64,000 nt of DNA, taken from NCBI RefSeq assembly GCF_000744655.1, contig NZ_JQMJ01000004.1, forward strand, positions 248,001-312,000. The letters are read 5' to 3'. Positions 1-8,599 of this stretch are shown here, piece after piece. The position numbers and the translations under genes are program-made. This DNA comes from Streptacidiphilus rugosus AM-16 (GTDB lineage Bacteria; Actinomycetota; Actinomycetes; Streptomycetales; Streptomycetaceae). The notes beneath the pieces are model-generated. The model was not told where the DNA came from. It saw only the letters and a program-made list of their open reading frames with translations, and did not search any database. Within the stretch, counting starts at the first letter, position 1. Every line of letters begins with the position of its first letter.

Positions 1-441
1 GAGCGTTCCGAGCGTGACGACCAGCGCGGGGACCTGTCCGATGCTGACCAGCAGTCCGTTGAGCAGTCCGAAGGCGATGCCGAGGGTGACGGCCACCAGC
101 ACGGCCAGGACCGGGTTGCCGCCGCCCTGGAGGAAGTCACCCGCCGCGAAAGCGGTGATGCCGAGGACGGATCCGACCGACAGGTCGACGTTGCGAGTGA
201 TCACGACGACGGCCTGGCCGGTGGCGACCAGCACCAGGATGGCGGCGTTGAGCAGCAGGTCCTTGATGCCCTGGACGGACAGGAAGCTGCCGTTGTAGAG
301 CTGGGTGGCGAGCAGCATCAGCACCAGGACGGCGCCGATGGCCAGTTCCCTCACCTTCAGGACGAGGTCGAGCAGCCCGGCGCGGGCGGGCGGCGGCACG
401 GCGACGGCCCGGTCCCGGGCCCCGATGGTCTCGGTCATCAT
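1..441 (-). CDS. Sugar (rhamnose-type) ABC transporter permease, 3' partial
   Basis: Membrane permease of a RbsC/RhaP-type carbohydrate importer. The first 147 codons are visible; the C-terminus lies beyond the left edge. A short cytoplasmic N-terminus is followed by hydrophobic segments ([35 protein letters not shown]) and the family motif [13 protein letters not shown], where RbsC-like permeases carry their conserved DLSVG. The start overlaps the stop of the ATPase gene as ATGA; a second in-frame ATG follows directly. The rhamnose assignment comes from the divergent rha genes, not from the permease itself, and a second permease and a binding protein would be expected further left. Confident on family, moderate on substrate. 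Confidence 0.85.
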   Translation of the reverse strand, partial: MMTETIGARDRAVAVPPPARAGLLDLVLKVRELAIGAVLVLMLLATQLYNGSFLSVQGIKDLLLNAAILVLVATGQAVVVITRNVDLSVGSVLGITAFAAGDFLQGGGNPVLAVLVAVTLGIAFGLLNGLLVSIGQVPALVVTLGTL

Positions 442-1958
442 GCCGCGTTCCTCTCGCGTCCGGTGGCGGCGGTCATCACCGACTCCTCGGTGGCCTCGGC
501 GCGCGGGATCTCGGCGGTGATCCGGCCCTCGTGCATCACCAGGACGCGGTCGGCCATGCCGAGGATCTCGGGCAGGTCGGAGGAGATCATCAGGACGGCG
601 ACGCCTTGGGCGGCGAGGCCGGACAGCAGGCGGTGCACCTCGGCCTTGGTGCCGACGTCGATGCCGCGGGTGGGCTCGTCCACGATGAGCACCCGGGGGC
701 CTGTGGCGAGCCACTTGGCCAGCACGACCTTCTGCTGGTTGCCGCCGGAGAGGGTGCCGACGGCGTCGGCGAGGCGGGCGTACTTCACCTGGAGTCTGAC
801 CGCCCAGTCGGTGGCGCGGTCGCGTTCGGCGCCGCGGTTCATCAGGCCCGCGGTCGAGGTGGCCTCGAGTCCGGTGAGTCCGATGTTGCGCTCGATCGAC
901 ATCTCCATGACCAGGCCCTGGGCGCGCCGGTCCTCGGGGACGAGGGCGACGCCTGCGGCCATCGCGACGCTGGGGGCACCCCTGGTGAGCGGCCGTCCGT
1001 GGACGTGGACCTCTCCGGCGTCCCAGCGGTCGACGCCGAAGACGGCACGCGCGACCTCGCTGCGTCCGGCGCCGACCAGTCCGGCCAGGCCGACGATCTC
1101 CCCGGCGCGGACCTCGAAGGAGACGTCGGTGAAGACGCCCTCGCGGGTCAGCCGGCTCACCTTGAGGGCGACGTCGCCGACCTCGGTGTCCTGCTTGGGG
1201 TACAGCTCGTCGAGGTCCCTGCCGACCATGCGGCGCACCAGGTCGTCCTCGGTGAGCCCGTGGACCGGTTCACCGGCGACGTAGCGCCCGTCCCGCAGGG
1301 TGGTGACCCGCTGGCACAGGGCGAAGACCTCCTCCAGGCGGTGGGAGATGAACAGCACGGCGGCGTCGCGTCGCAGCAGGGTCCGCACGACCCGGAAGAG
1401 GCGGTCGACCTCGCTGCCGGTCAGGGCCGCGGTCGGCTCGTCCATGATCAGTACACGGGCGTCGAAGGACAGGGCCTTGGCGATCTCGACCAGCTGCTGG
1501 TCGGCGATGGACAGGCCACGGGCCGGCTGGTCGGGCGCGAGGTCGACGCCGAGCTCCGCGAAGAGCCTGGCGGTGGCCCGGTGCACCGCGGCGTGGTCGA
1601 CCCGGCCGAAGGAGCGGCGGGGCTGACGGCCCATGAAGATGTTCTCGGCGACGGAGAGGTCGGGGAAGAGCGTCGGCTCCTGATAGATCACGGCGACCCC
1701 GGCGTCGCGGGCGTCCGCCGGGCCGTGCAGGACGATCTCCTCACCGTCCAGGAGCACCCGGCCGGTGTCCGGCCGGTGCACCCCGGCGAGGGTCTTGATC
1801 AGCGTGGACTTGCCCGCGCCGTTCTCCCCGGCGAGGGCGTGCGCCTCGCCCGCGAACAGTCGCAGGGACACGTCCTGCAGGGCACGGACCGCGCCGAAGG
1901 ACTTGCTCACCCCCTCCAGGGCGAGCACCGGCACGGCGTCCGGTTCTGAGTGGGACAT
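438..1958 (-). CDS. Sugar ABC transporter ATP-binding protein (RbsA/RhaT type, tandem ATPase)
   Basis: A 506-residue double ABC ATPase that would energise import of a monosaccharide, here probably L-rhamnose. First half: Walker [10 protein letters not shown] near residue 46, signature-like [15 protein letters not shown] near 149, Walker [12 protein letters not shown] near 170. Second half: a degenerate P-loop GLVGAGRSE near 293, normal for this family, then [15 protein letters not shown] near 405 and [10 protein letters not shown] near 428. Full family length. It is first in the transport operon, overlaps the permease by 4 bp, and diverges from the rhamnose catabolic genes across a 400-bp regulatory gap. 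Substrate is inferred from context. Confidence 0.93.
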   Translation of the reverse strand: MSHSEPDAVPVLALEGVSKSFGAVRALQDVSLRLFAGEAHALAGENGAGKSTLIKTLAGVHRPDTGRVLLDGEEIVLHGPADARDAGVAVIYQEPTLFPDLSVAENIFMGRQPRRSFGRVDHAAVHRATARLFAELGVDLAPDQPARGLSIADQQLVEIAKALSFDARVLIMDEPTAALTGSEVDRLFRVVRTLLRRDAAVLFISHRLEEVFALCQRVTTLRDGRYVAGEPVHGLTEDDLVRRMVGRDLDELYPKQDTEVGDVALKVSRLTREGVFTDVSFEVRAGEIVGLAGLVGAGRSEVARAVFGVDRWDAGEVHVHGRPLTRGAPSVAMAAGVALVPEDRRAQGLVMEMSIERNIGLTGLEATSTAGLMNRGAERDRATDWAVRLQVKYARLADAVGTLSGGNQQKVVLAKWLATGPRVLIVDEPTRGIDVGTKAEVHRLLSGLAAQGVAVLMISSDLPEILGMADRVLVMHEGRITAEIPRAEATEESVMTAATGRERNAA

Positions 1959-2004
1959 CGAGGTCGCTCCTAGGCTCGCCGGGCGGTTCCACCGACGGGA
2001 TGAA

Positions 2005-2018
2005 TTGTTTCAACTCGA
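2005..2018. promoter_or_regulatory. Operator-like half copy upstream of the transporter
   Basis: On the minus strand this reads TCGAGTTGAAACAA. It shares TCGA, a variable position and TTGAAAC with the site upstream of rhamnose isomerase at 2259-2275. It lies about 50 bp before the ATPase start, where a repressor would act. LacI- and DeoR-type sugar regulators often bind such sites. The regulator itself is not in the window, so the role is inferred. Confidence 0.4.
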
Positions 2019-2258
2019 TTGCCGGGACGTTAGAACGCACCGAGCGGCGGAGTCAAGGGATCGGGGCGCCCCGAATCGGCACGTCCACAGCGGGCCGGCT
2101 CGCCCCTTCGGTTCTGACCTGGGCAGACATCATCCTCCCTTCGTTTTCGACGCCCGAGCACGATTCCGTTCCGGTGACGCCTCGCCGGGTCGTTGACGTG
2201 CCCGGTCGACTCCGTGGCCCTTGACCCCCGGGAGAACCGAGGGTTAACGTCGCGGCAG

Positions 2259-2275
2259 TCGATTGAAACGTTTCG
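2259..2275. promoter_or_regulatory. Palindromic operator-like site upstream of rhaI
   Basis: TCGATTGAAACGTTTCG contains the perfect 10-bp palindrome GAAACGTTTC at 2265-2274, the classic shape of a LacI-family operator. It sits 83 bp upstream of the rhaI start. The related half copy near the divergent transporter suggests one regulator controls both directions. The rest of the 1959-2357 gap shows no gene. Confidence 0.5.
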
Positions 2276-2357
2276 CTGGAGTCTGGTCCGAGGCGGCAGG
2301 GCCCCTGTCGGACGCCGCCCCCAGGCTCGGCACCGCGCCCACTTCATAAGGATCACC

Positions 2358-3524
2358 ATGACCGACCTGTCTGCGGTGAAGGCCGCGCTGAAGGCCCAGG
2401 AGATCGAGACCCCGTCCTGGGGCTACGGGAACTCGGGGACCCGCTTCAAGGTCTTCGCCCAGCAGGGCGTGCCGCGCGACCCCTTCGAGAAGCTGGACGA
2501 CGCGGCGCAGGTCCACGCCGCGACCGGCGTGGCGCCGCTCGTCTCGCTGCACATCCCGTGGGACAAGGTCGACGACTACGCGGGGCTGGCCGTCCACGCC
2601 AAGGAGCGGGGCCTGCGCCTGGGCGCGGTCAACTCCAACACCTTCCAGGACGACGCCTTCAAGCTGGGATCGGTCACCCATCCCGACGCCAGGGTCCGCC
2701 GAATGGCGGTCGACCACCTGCTGGAGTGCGTCGACATCATGGACGCCACCGGCTCCCGGGACCTGAAGCTCTGGTTCGCGGACGGCACCAACTACCCCGG
2801 ACAGGACGACGTCACCGCCCGCCAGGACCGCCTGGCCGAGGCGCTGGCGGAGGTCTACGCGAGGCTGGGCGACGAGCAGCGGATGGTGCTGGAGTACAAG
2901 CTCTTCGAGCCGGCGTTCTACACCACCGACGTGCCGGACTGGGGCACCAGCTACGCCCACTGCCTCAGGCTCGGCCCCAAGGCGAAGGTCGTCGTCGACA
3001 CCGGCCACCACGCCCCGGGCACCAACATCGAGTTCATCGTCGCCTTCCTGCTGCGCGAGCAGAAGCTCGGCGCCTTCGACTTCAACTCGCGGTTCTACGC
3101 CGACGACGACCTGATGGTGGGCTCCGCCGACCCCTTCCAGCTCTTCCGCATCCTGCACGAGGTCGCCAAGAACGGCGGCTTCGACAAGGAGAAGCAGGTC
3201 GCGTTCATGCTCGACCAGTGCCACAACATCGAGGCGAAGATCCCGGCCGTCATCCGCTCGGTGATGAACGTTCAGGAGGCCACCGCCAAGGCGCTGCTGG
3301 TCGACCTCGACGCGCTGCGCGCCGCGCAGCGCAGCGGCGACGTGCTCGGCGCCAACGCCGTGCTGATGGACGCGTACAACACCGACGTCCGCCCGCTGCT
3401 GCGCGAGGTCCGCGAGGAGCAGGGCCTGCACCCCGACCCGCTGGCGTCCTACGCCGCCACGGGCTGGCAGGACCACATCGTCGCCACCCGCGTCGGCGGC
3501 ACCCAGGCCGGCTGGGGCGCCTGA
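2358..3524 (+). CDS. rhaI: L-rhamnose isomerase
   Basis: Converts L-rhamnose to L-rhamnulose in the cytoplasm, the first step of the phosphorylating pathway. The 388-residue TIM-barrel protein belongs to the xylose-isomerase-like RhaI type found in Pseudomonas and actinomycetes, not the E. coli RhaA type. Recognisable stretches are WGYGNSGTRFKVF near residue 22, LKLWFADGTNYPGQ near 132, and VVDTGHHAPGTNIEF near 212, which carries likely metal-binding histidines. The ATG at 2358 is chosen because AAGGA lies 6 bp upstream; the frame is open further 5' but without family similarity. It is followed by the aldolase fusion gene and the kinase, which fits a rha operon. Confidence 0.93.
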   Translation: MTDLSAVKAALKAQEIETPSWGYGNSGTRFKVFAQQGVPRDPFEKLDDAAQVHAATGVAPLVSLHIPWDKVDDYAGLAVHAKERGLRLGAVNSNTFQDDAFKLGSVTHPDARVRRMAVDHLLECVDIMDATGSRDLKLWFADGTNYPGQDDVTARQDRLAEALAEVYARLGDEQRMVLEYKLFEPAFYTTDVPDWGTSYAHCLRLGPKAKVVVDTGHHAPGTNIEFIVAFLLREQKLGAFDFNSRFYADDDLMVGSADPFQLFRILHEVAKNGGFDKEKQVAFMLDQCHNIEAKIPAVIRSVMNVQEATAKALLVDLDALRAAQRSGDVLGANAVLMDAYNTDVRPLLREVREEQGLHPDPLASYAATGWQDHIVATRVGGTQAGWGA

Positions 3525-3631
3525 CCGGCGCGGCGCCGGTCCGCCCCGCAGCCCGCCGCTGCCCCGCCCCGTCCCTGCCCCCCGCGCTACGCCCGACCCT
3601 TCCGGCCCGCTCTCCCCCGAGGACTCCCACC

Positions 3632-5671
3632 ATGACGCTCCACCCCGCCGTCGAGGCGCTGCTGGCCCGGTCCAACCGCCTGGGCTCCGATCCGCGCAAC
3701 ACCAACTACGCGGGCGGCAACACCAGTGCGAAGGGCACCGTCACCGACCCCGTCACCGGCCAGGACGTCGAGCTCGTCTGGGTGAAGGGCTCCGGCGGCG
3801 ACCTGGGCACACTCACCGAAGCGGGTCTGGCGGTGCTGCGCCTGGACCGGCTCCGTTCCCTGGCGGACCGCTATCCCGGGGTCGAGCGCGAGGACGAGAT
3901 GGTCGCCGCGTTCGACCACTGCCTGCACGGCCGCGGCGGCGCGGCGCCGTCGATCGACACCGCGATGCACGGCCTGGTCGACGCCCCGCACGTGGACCAT
4001 CTGCACCCCGACTCCGGGATCGCCCTGGCCACCGCCGCCGACGGGGAGGAGCTGACGGCCGCCTGCTTCGGCGACAGCGTGGCGTGGTTGCCGTGGCGGC
4101 GGCCCGGCTTCCAACTGGGCCTGGAGATCGCGGCGATCAGGCGGGAGCACCCGCAGGCCGTCGGGTGCGTCCTCGGCGGCCACGGCATCACCGCCTGGGG
4201 CGACACCAGCGACGAGGCCGAGGAGCGTTCGCTGCACATCATCCACACGGCCGAGCGGTTCCTGAAGGAGAACGGCAGGCCGGAGCCCTTCGGCCCGGTG
4301 CTCGACGGCTACCGGCCGCTGCCCGACGCCGAGCGCCGCGCGCGTGCCGCCGCCCTCGCTCCGCTGATCCGCAGGCTCGCGTCCACGGACGCCCCGCAGG
4401 TGGGCCACTTCAGTGACGGCGCGGCGGTGCTGGACTTCCTGGCCCGTGCCGAGCACCCGCGGCTGGCCGCGCTCGGCACGTCGTGCCCCGACCACTTCCT
4501 GCGCACCAAGGTCCGCCCCCTGGTCCTGGACCTGCCCGCGACCGCCTCCCTGGAGGAGGCGAAGTCCCGTCTGGCGGAGCTGCACACGCGATACCGCGAG
4601 GAGTACCGGGCCTACTACGACCGCCACGCCACCGCGGACTCCCCCGCAATCCGCGGCGCCGACCCGGCGATCGTGCTGGTCCCCGGGGTGGGCATGTTCT
4701 CCTTCGGCAGGGACAAGCAGACCGCGCGGGTGGCCGGCGAGTTCTACCTGAACGCGATCAACGTGATGCGCGGGGCCGAGTCGGTGTCGACCTACGCGCC
4801 CATCGAGGAGTCGGAGAAGTTCCGCATCGAGTACTGGGCCCTGGAGGAGGCCAAGCTCCGGCGGATGCCCCGGCCGAAGCCGCTCGCCACCCGTGTCGCG
4901 CTGGTCACCGGGGCGGGCTCGGGCATCGGCAGGGCCATCGCCGGCCGCCTGGTCGCCGAGGGCGCCTGCGTCGTCGTGGCCGACCTCGACGCGGAGAACG
5001 CCGCCACCGTCGCCAAGGAGCTGGGCGGCCCCGACCGCGCCGTCGCCGTCACGGTGGACGTCACCTCCGAGGAGCAGATCGTCGCCGCGTTCCGCGAGGC
5101 GGTCCTCGCGTTCGGCGGGGTGGACCTCGTGGTGAACAACGCGGGCATCTCCATCTCCAAGCCGCTGTTGGAGACCACCGTCCGTGACTGGGACCTGCAG
5201 CACGACATCATGGCCCGCGGCTCGTTCCTGGTCTCCCGCGAGGCCGCGCGGATCCTGGTCGAGCAGGGCCTGGGCGGCGACATCGTCTACATCGCCTCGA
5301 AGAACGCGGTGTTCGCCGGCCCGAACAACGTCGCCTACTCGGCGACCAAGGCCGACCAGGCGCACCAGGTCCGGCTGCTCGCGGCCGAGCTGGGTGAGCA
5401 CGGGATCCGCGTCAACGGCGTCAACCCCGACGGCGTGGTCCGCGGCTCGGGCATCTTCGCCGGCGGCTGGGGAGCGCAGCGCGCCGCCACCTACGGCATC
5501 GAGGAGAGCAAGCTCGGCGAGTTCTACGCCCAGCGGACCCTGCTCAAGCGGGAGGTGCTGCCCGAGCACGTGGCGAACGCCGTCTTCGCCCTGACCGGCG
5601 GGGACCTGACGCACACCACCGGTCTGCACATCCCGGTGGACGCGGGCGTGGCCGCGGCGTTCCTGCGCTGA
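3632..5671 (+). CDS. Bifunctional rhamnulose-1-phosphate aldolase / short-chain dehydrogenase
   Basis: A 679-residue fusion. Residues 1 to about 400 form a class II aldolase domain (NTNYAGGNTSAKG near 23, HVDHLHPDSG near 120, VLGGHGITAWG near 180) that should split L-rhamnulose 1-phosphate into DHAP and L-lactaldehyde. From about 420 an SDR domain follows, with the cofactor loop TGAGSGIG, NNAGIS and the catalytic YSATK near 569. The equivalent protein of Bacillus (RhaEW) oxidises lactaldehyde to lactate. The fusion is the normal actinomycete form. The ATG at 3632 follows a GAGGA sequence. The upstream open frame is a shadow of rhaI. Confidence 0.93.
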   Translation: MTLHPAVEALLARSNRLGSDPRNTNYAGGNTSAKGTVTDPVTGQDVELVWVKGSGGDLGTLTEAGLAVLRLDRLRSLADRYPGVEREDEMVAAFDHCLHGRGGAAPSIDTAMHGLVDAPHVDHLHPDSGIALATAADGEELTAACFGDSVAWLPWRRPGFQLGLEIAAIRREHPQAVGCVLGGHGITAWGDTSDEAEERSLHIIHTAERFLKENGRPEPFGPVLDGYRPLPDAERRARAAALAPLIRRLASTDAPQVGHFSDGAAVLDFLARAEHPRLAALGTSCPDHFLRTKVRPLVLDLPATASLEEAKSRLAELHTRYREEYRAYYDRHATADSPAIRGADPAIVLVPGVGMFSFGRDKQTARVAGEFYLNAINVMRGAESVSTYAPIEESEKFRIEYWALEEAKLRRMPRPKPLATRVALVTGAGSGIGRAIAGRLVAEGACVVVADLDAENAATVAKELGGPDRAVAVTVDVTSEEQIVAAFREAVLAFGGVDLVVNNAGISISKPLLETTVRDWDLQHDIMARGSFLVSREAARILVEQGLGGDIVYIASKNAVFAGPNNVAYSATKADQAHQVRLLAAELGEHGIRVNGVNPDGVVRGSGIFAGGWGAQRAATYGIEESKLGEFYAQRTLLKREVLPEHVANAVFALTGGDLTHTTGLHIPVDAGVAAAFLR

Positions 5672-5690
5672 CGTCCGCGTCGCACCGGCT

Positions 5691-5726
5691 GCTCCGGGGC
5701 GCGGCCGGCGTCTGGCCGCCCCGGAG
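5691..5726 (+). terminator. Hairpin between the aldolase fusion and rhaB
   Basis: A GC-rich inverted repeat with arms GCTCCGGGGCG-CGGCC and GGCCGCCCCGGAGC (one bulge) and a 7-nt loop, starting 20 bp after the stop codon. There is no T tract, as is usual in actinomycetes. It may end some transcripts or protect 3' ends while rhaB is still read through. Confidence 0.5.
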
Positions 5727-5773
5727 CGCCCTGGTCACCCCTCCGTCCGACCCCGACAGGCAGGTCCGCCGCC

Positions 5774-7249
5774 GTGAACACCCCCAGCCCCACTGCCTTC
5801 GCCGCCGTCGACCTCGGAGCCACCAGCGGCCGGGTCATCGTCGGCCACGTCGGCAGGGACCGGCTCGATCTCGACGAGGTCCACCGCTTCGACAACACGC
5901 CGGTGCGCCTGCCGACCGGGCTGCACTGGGACATCCGCGGCCTGTACCGGGCCGCCCTCGACGGGCTTCGCCGGGCGGCCGGCGGTGGAACGGAGATCGC
6001 CTCGATCGGCATCGACAGCTGGGCCGTCGACTACGGCCTCCTCGACGACGCCGGCGAGCTGCTCGGCAGCCCCTTCCACTATCGGGACCCACGTACCGAA
6101 CCCTTCGTCGAACAGGTACGGGCGCGGATCGGCCCGGAGGAGCTGTACCGCATCACCGGGCTGCAGCACCTTCCCTTCAACACCGTGTTCCAGCTGGCCG
6201 CTGACGCCGGGTCGGCTCGGATGGCCGCCGCCAGGACCCTGCTGATGATCCCTGACCTGCTCTCCTTCTGGCTCACCGGCGCCGTCGGCGCGGAAGCCAC
6301 CAACGCCTCCACCACGGGGCTGTTCGACGCCCGCACCCGGACCTGGTCCAAGGAGCTGATCGGCGCCATCGGGCTCGACCCTCACCTGCTTCCCGCCCTC
6401 CGACGGCCCGGCGATCCGGCCGGCACCCTGCTGCCCGCCGCCCGGGCCGCCACCGGGCTGCCCGCCGCCACGCCGGTCACCGCGGTGGCCTCCCACGACA
6501 CCGCCTCGGCCGTGGCCGCCGTCCCGGCGACGGGCGAGGACTTCGCGTACATCTCCTGCGGCACCTGGTCGCTGGTCGGCCTGGAGCTCACCGCACCTGT
6601 GCTGACCGACGCCTCGCGCGCGGCGAACTTCACCAACGAGCTCGGAATCGACGACACCGTCCGTTACCTGCGCAATGTCATGGGCCTGTGGCTGCTGAGC
6701 GAGACCCAGCGCGGCTGGCAGACCCGCGGCGTCGACACCCCGCTGCCGACGCTGCTGGCTCAGGCCGCCCGGGCCGAGCCCTTCGCCGCGCTGGTCGACC
6801 CCGACGACCCCTCGTTCCTGGCCCCCGGCGACATGCCCACGCGCCTGGCCTCCGCCTGCGCGCGGACCGGCCAGACCCTTCCCGACAGCCCGGCAGGCGT
6901 CGTGCGCTGCATCCTGGAGAGCCTCGCACTGGCCCACCGTCAGGCCGTCCGCCAGGCCTGCGAACTGTCCGGCCGGGACGTGAAGGCGATCCACCTCGTG
7001 GGCGGCGGCAGCCGCAACACCCTGCTGTGCCAACTCACCGCGGACGCGACCGGCCTCCCCGTCCTCGCCGGCCCCACCGAGGCCACCGCCCTCGGCAACA
7101 TCCTCGTCCAGGCCCGCGCCCGCGGCCTGGTCGCCGACCGTGCCCACCTGCGCCGCCTGGTCGCCGCCACCCAGACGGTCCGCCGCCACCTCCCCCGGGG
7201 CAACGACCCCGCCTGGGCGGCCGCCGCCGCCCGCGTCGGCCTGGACTGA
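5774..7249 (+). CDS. rhaB: Rhamnulokinase
   Basis: FGGY-family sugar kinase of 491 residues that phosphorylates L-rhamnulose to L-rhamnulose 1-phosphate with ATP. The N-terminal phosphate motif VDLGATSGRV is at about residue 15, the RhaB-typical SIGIDSWAVDYGLLD near 77, THDTA-like SHDTASA near 240, ISCGTWSLVGLEL near 258 and the adenosine motif HLVGGGSRNTLLCQLT near 405. Full length. It lies third in the rha operon, 102 bp after the aldolase fusion, with a hairpin between them and another after its stop. Confidence 0.94.
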   Translation: MNTPSPTAFAAVDLGATSGRVIVGHVGRDRLDLDEVHRFDNTPVRLPTGLHWDIRGLYRAALDGLRRAAGGGTEIASIGIDSWAVDYGLLDDAGELLGSPFHYRDPRTEPFVEQVRARIGPEELYRITGLQHLPFNTVFQLAADAGSARMAAARTLLMIPDLLSFWLTGAVGAEATNASTTGLFDARTRTWSKELIGAIGLDPHLLPALRRPGDPAGTLLPAARAATGLPAATPVTAVASHDTASAVAAVPATGEDFAYISCGTWSLVGLELTAPVLTDASRAANFTNELGIDDTVRYLRNVMGLWLLSETQRGWQTRGVDTPLPTLLAQAARAEPFAALVDPDDPSFLAPGDMPTRLASACARTGQTLPDSPAGVVRCILESLALAHRQAVRQACELSGRDVKAIHLVGGGSRNTLLCQLTADATGLPVLAGPTEATALGNILVQARARGLVADRAHLRRLVAATQTVRRHLPRGNDPAWAAAAARVGLD

Positions 7250-7253
7250 GCGC

Positions 7254-7279
7254 CCGGCGTCCGCCTGCACGGACGCCGG
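7254..7279 (+). terminator. Hairpin after rhaB
   Basis: Perfect 10-bp stem CCGGCGTCCG / CGGACGCCGG with a 6-nt loop, 4 bp after the rhaB stop. Probable end of the rha operon; it lacks a T run. Confidence 0.6.
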
Positions 7280-7353
7280 CCCATGACGGTCGCCCAGGCG
7301 GCGATGAGTCGCGGGGTGTCGCCCGGTACGAAGTGGTGAGCAAAGGAGCAGAC

Positions 7354-7674
7354 ATGGCAACGGCAGCGCGATTCCTCGTTCTGTGGGACACCCCGCAGGA
7401 CCCCGTCGAGTTCGAGCGTCACTACCGGGAGGTCCACGTCCCGCTGTCCAGGAAGCTGCCGGGGCTCCGGCGCTACGTCCTGGGCCGGAACGTCGCACCG
7501 ATCCGGGGCGACGAGTCGTACTACCTTGTCGCCGAACTGGACTTCGACGACATGGCCTCCCTTCAAGCGGCATTCCGGTCACCCGAGGGTCGGCGGGTGG
7601 CGGCCAACGCAGGCGTGCTGGCGGCGGGGACGGGCGTGCGCAGCATGGTCTTCGAGGTCGAGGACGTCGGCTGA
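7354..7674 (+). CDS. EthD-domain (dimeric alpha-beta barrel) protein
   Basis: A 106-residue protein of the EthD-like family (MATAARFLVLW, then FERHYREVHVPLSRKLPGLRRY, typical of these small ferredoxin-fold dimers). The exact reaction is unknown; relatives assist in degradation of ethers or act on polyketides. The ATG at 7354 has a strong AAAGGAG site. It lies after the rha operon on the same strand but beyond a hairpin, so it may be separately transcribed. It does not look like a rhamnose mutarotase (RhaM), which would have been the tempting call here. The gap 7675-7960 after it shows no convincing gene. Confidence 0.75.
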   Translation: MATAARFLVLWDTPQDPVEFERHYREVHVPLSRKLPGLRRYVLGRNVAPIRGDESYYLVAELDFDDMASLQAAFRSPEGRRVAANAGVLAAGTGVRSMVFEVEDVG

Positions 7675-7960
7675 GCCCGGCGGCCCGCGGGGATCGATTC
7701 TTCCGGGATCGCCCCGGTGAGGACGGTCTGCTGTCACCATGAGGATCCGGCGGTCGCCGGCCGCCGCCAGTGCCGACCGAACCGCAACTCCCCTGCCCTG
7801 TCCGCCCGGAGAGGGGCACGCTGGTATCGGCTTCGGCGCGGTGATCGCGGCCCGTGCTGGGCCTGGCGGAGCGGGCCGGGCGACGACGGCGCGGGTCGGG
7901 CGCCTGCGGGAGTCGCCACTCTCCCATCGCCTGCACCGGTGTCTCGCCACACCATCGGAG

Positions 7961-8599
7961 TCAGCTTGAGTCGGCGACCAGCAGCACCGTCAGGCGGCGC
8001 GGACCGTGGACGCCGGGGACGCGGATCATCTCGATGTCCGCGGTCGCCGAGGGGCCGCTGATCCAGGTGAGCGGGCGGCGCGGGTCCAGACGGGCCATCA
8101 CCTCGGGGATCGACGAGACCACCTGGGTCGCCCGGACCACGCAGACGTGGAGATCCGGCAGGAGGGTCGCGGCGCGGCGGCCCTGGCCGGGGCCGGCGTC
8201 GAGGACGAGGGTGCCGGAGTCGGCGACGCCGGCCGCACAGGTGGTCAGGACCGCGTCCAGGGAGTCGAGTTCGGCGTGCGGGAGCGGGGGGTGGTCCGGC
8301 ACGGCCTCGCCGGTCCACTCGCGCAGCCACGCGGCGGGGAAACCCTCGGGGACCACGACCCGCCCCGCGGGCAGCGCGGCGGCGAGGGCCGAGGCCAGGT
8401 CTGCGGTGCCGGCCCGGTGGACGGTCGCGCCGTACTCCTCCAGCCGTTCGGCGAAGAGCGCGAGGACCGCTTCCCGGTCATGCAGCTCGATCCCCGGCGC
8501 GTGGGGCAGGTAGGAGCGGGGGATCTCGACCGGATCCGCGGGCAGGTCCGCGGTGGCCGCCCGGATGCGGGCAAGGATCTCGTCACGGGCGCTGGTCAC
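7961..8599 (-). CDS. lutC: Lactate utilization protein C (LUD domain)
   Basis: A 212-residue LutC/YkgG-type protein, third partner of the LutABC L-lactate oxidising complex. It carries the LUD (DUF162) fold, with the conserved ADSGTLVLDAG and GRRAATLLPDLHVCVV segments near the middle and SGPSATADIEMIRVPGVHGP at the C-terminal part. The GTG at 8599 is preferred because it overlaps the lutB stop as GTGA and has GGAGG upstream; an in-frame ATG 27 bp earlier lies inside lutB. Last gene of the lut operon. Confidence 0.92.
   Translation of the reverse strand: MTSARDEILARIRAATADLPADPVEIPRSYLPHAPGIELHDREAVLALFAERLEEYGATVHRAGTADLASALAAALPAGRVVVPEGFPAAWLREWTGEAVPDHPPLPHAELDSLDAVLTTCAAGVADSGTLVLDAGPGQGRRAATLLPDLHVCVVRATQVVSSIPEVMARLDPRRPLTWISGPSATADIEMIRVPGVHGPRRLTVLLVADSS

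Noticed and set aside
531-1949. Long plus-strand frame (over 470 codons) opposite the ABC ATPase
   Set aside because: Gly/Asp/Val-rich shadow frame without family motifs; the minus-strand ATPase has complete Walker and signature motifs.
7354-7674. L-rhamnose mutarotase (RhaM), suggested by position after rhaB
   Set aside because: The sequence follows the EthD pattern (HYREVHVPL, PGLRRY) rather than RhaM.
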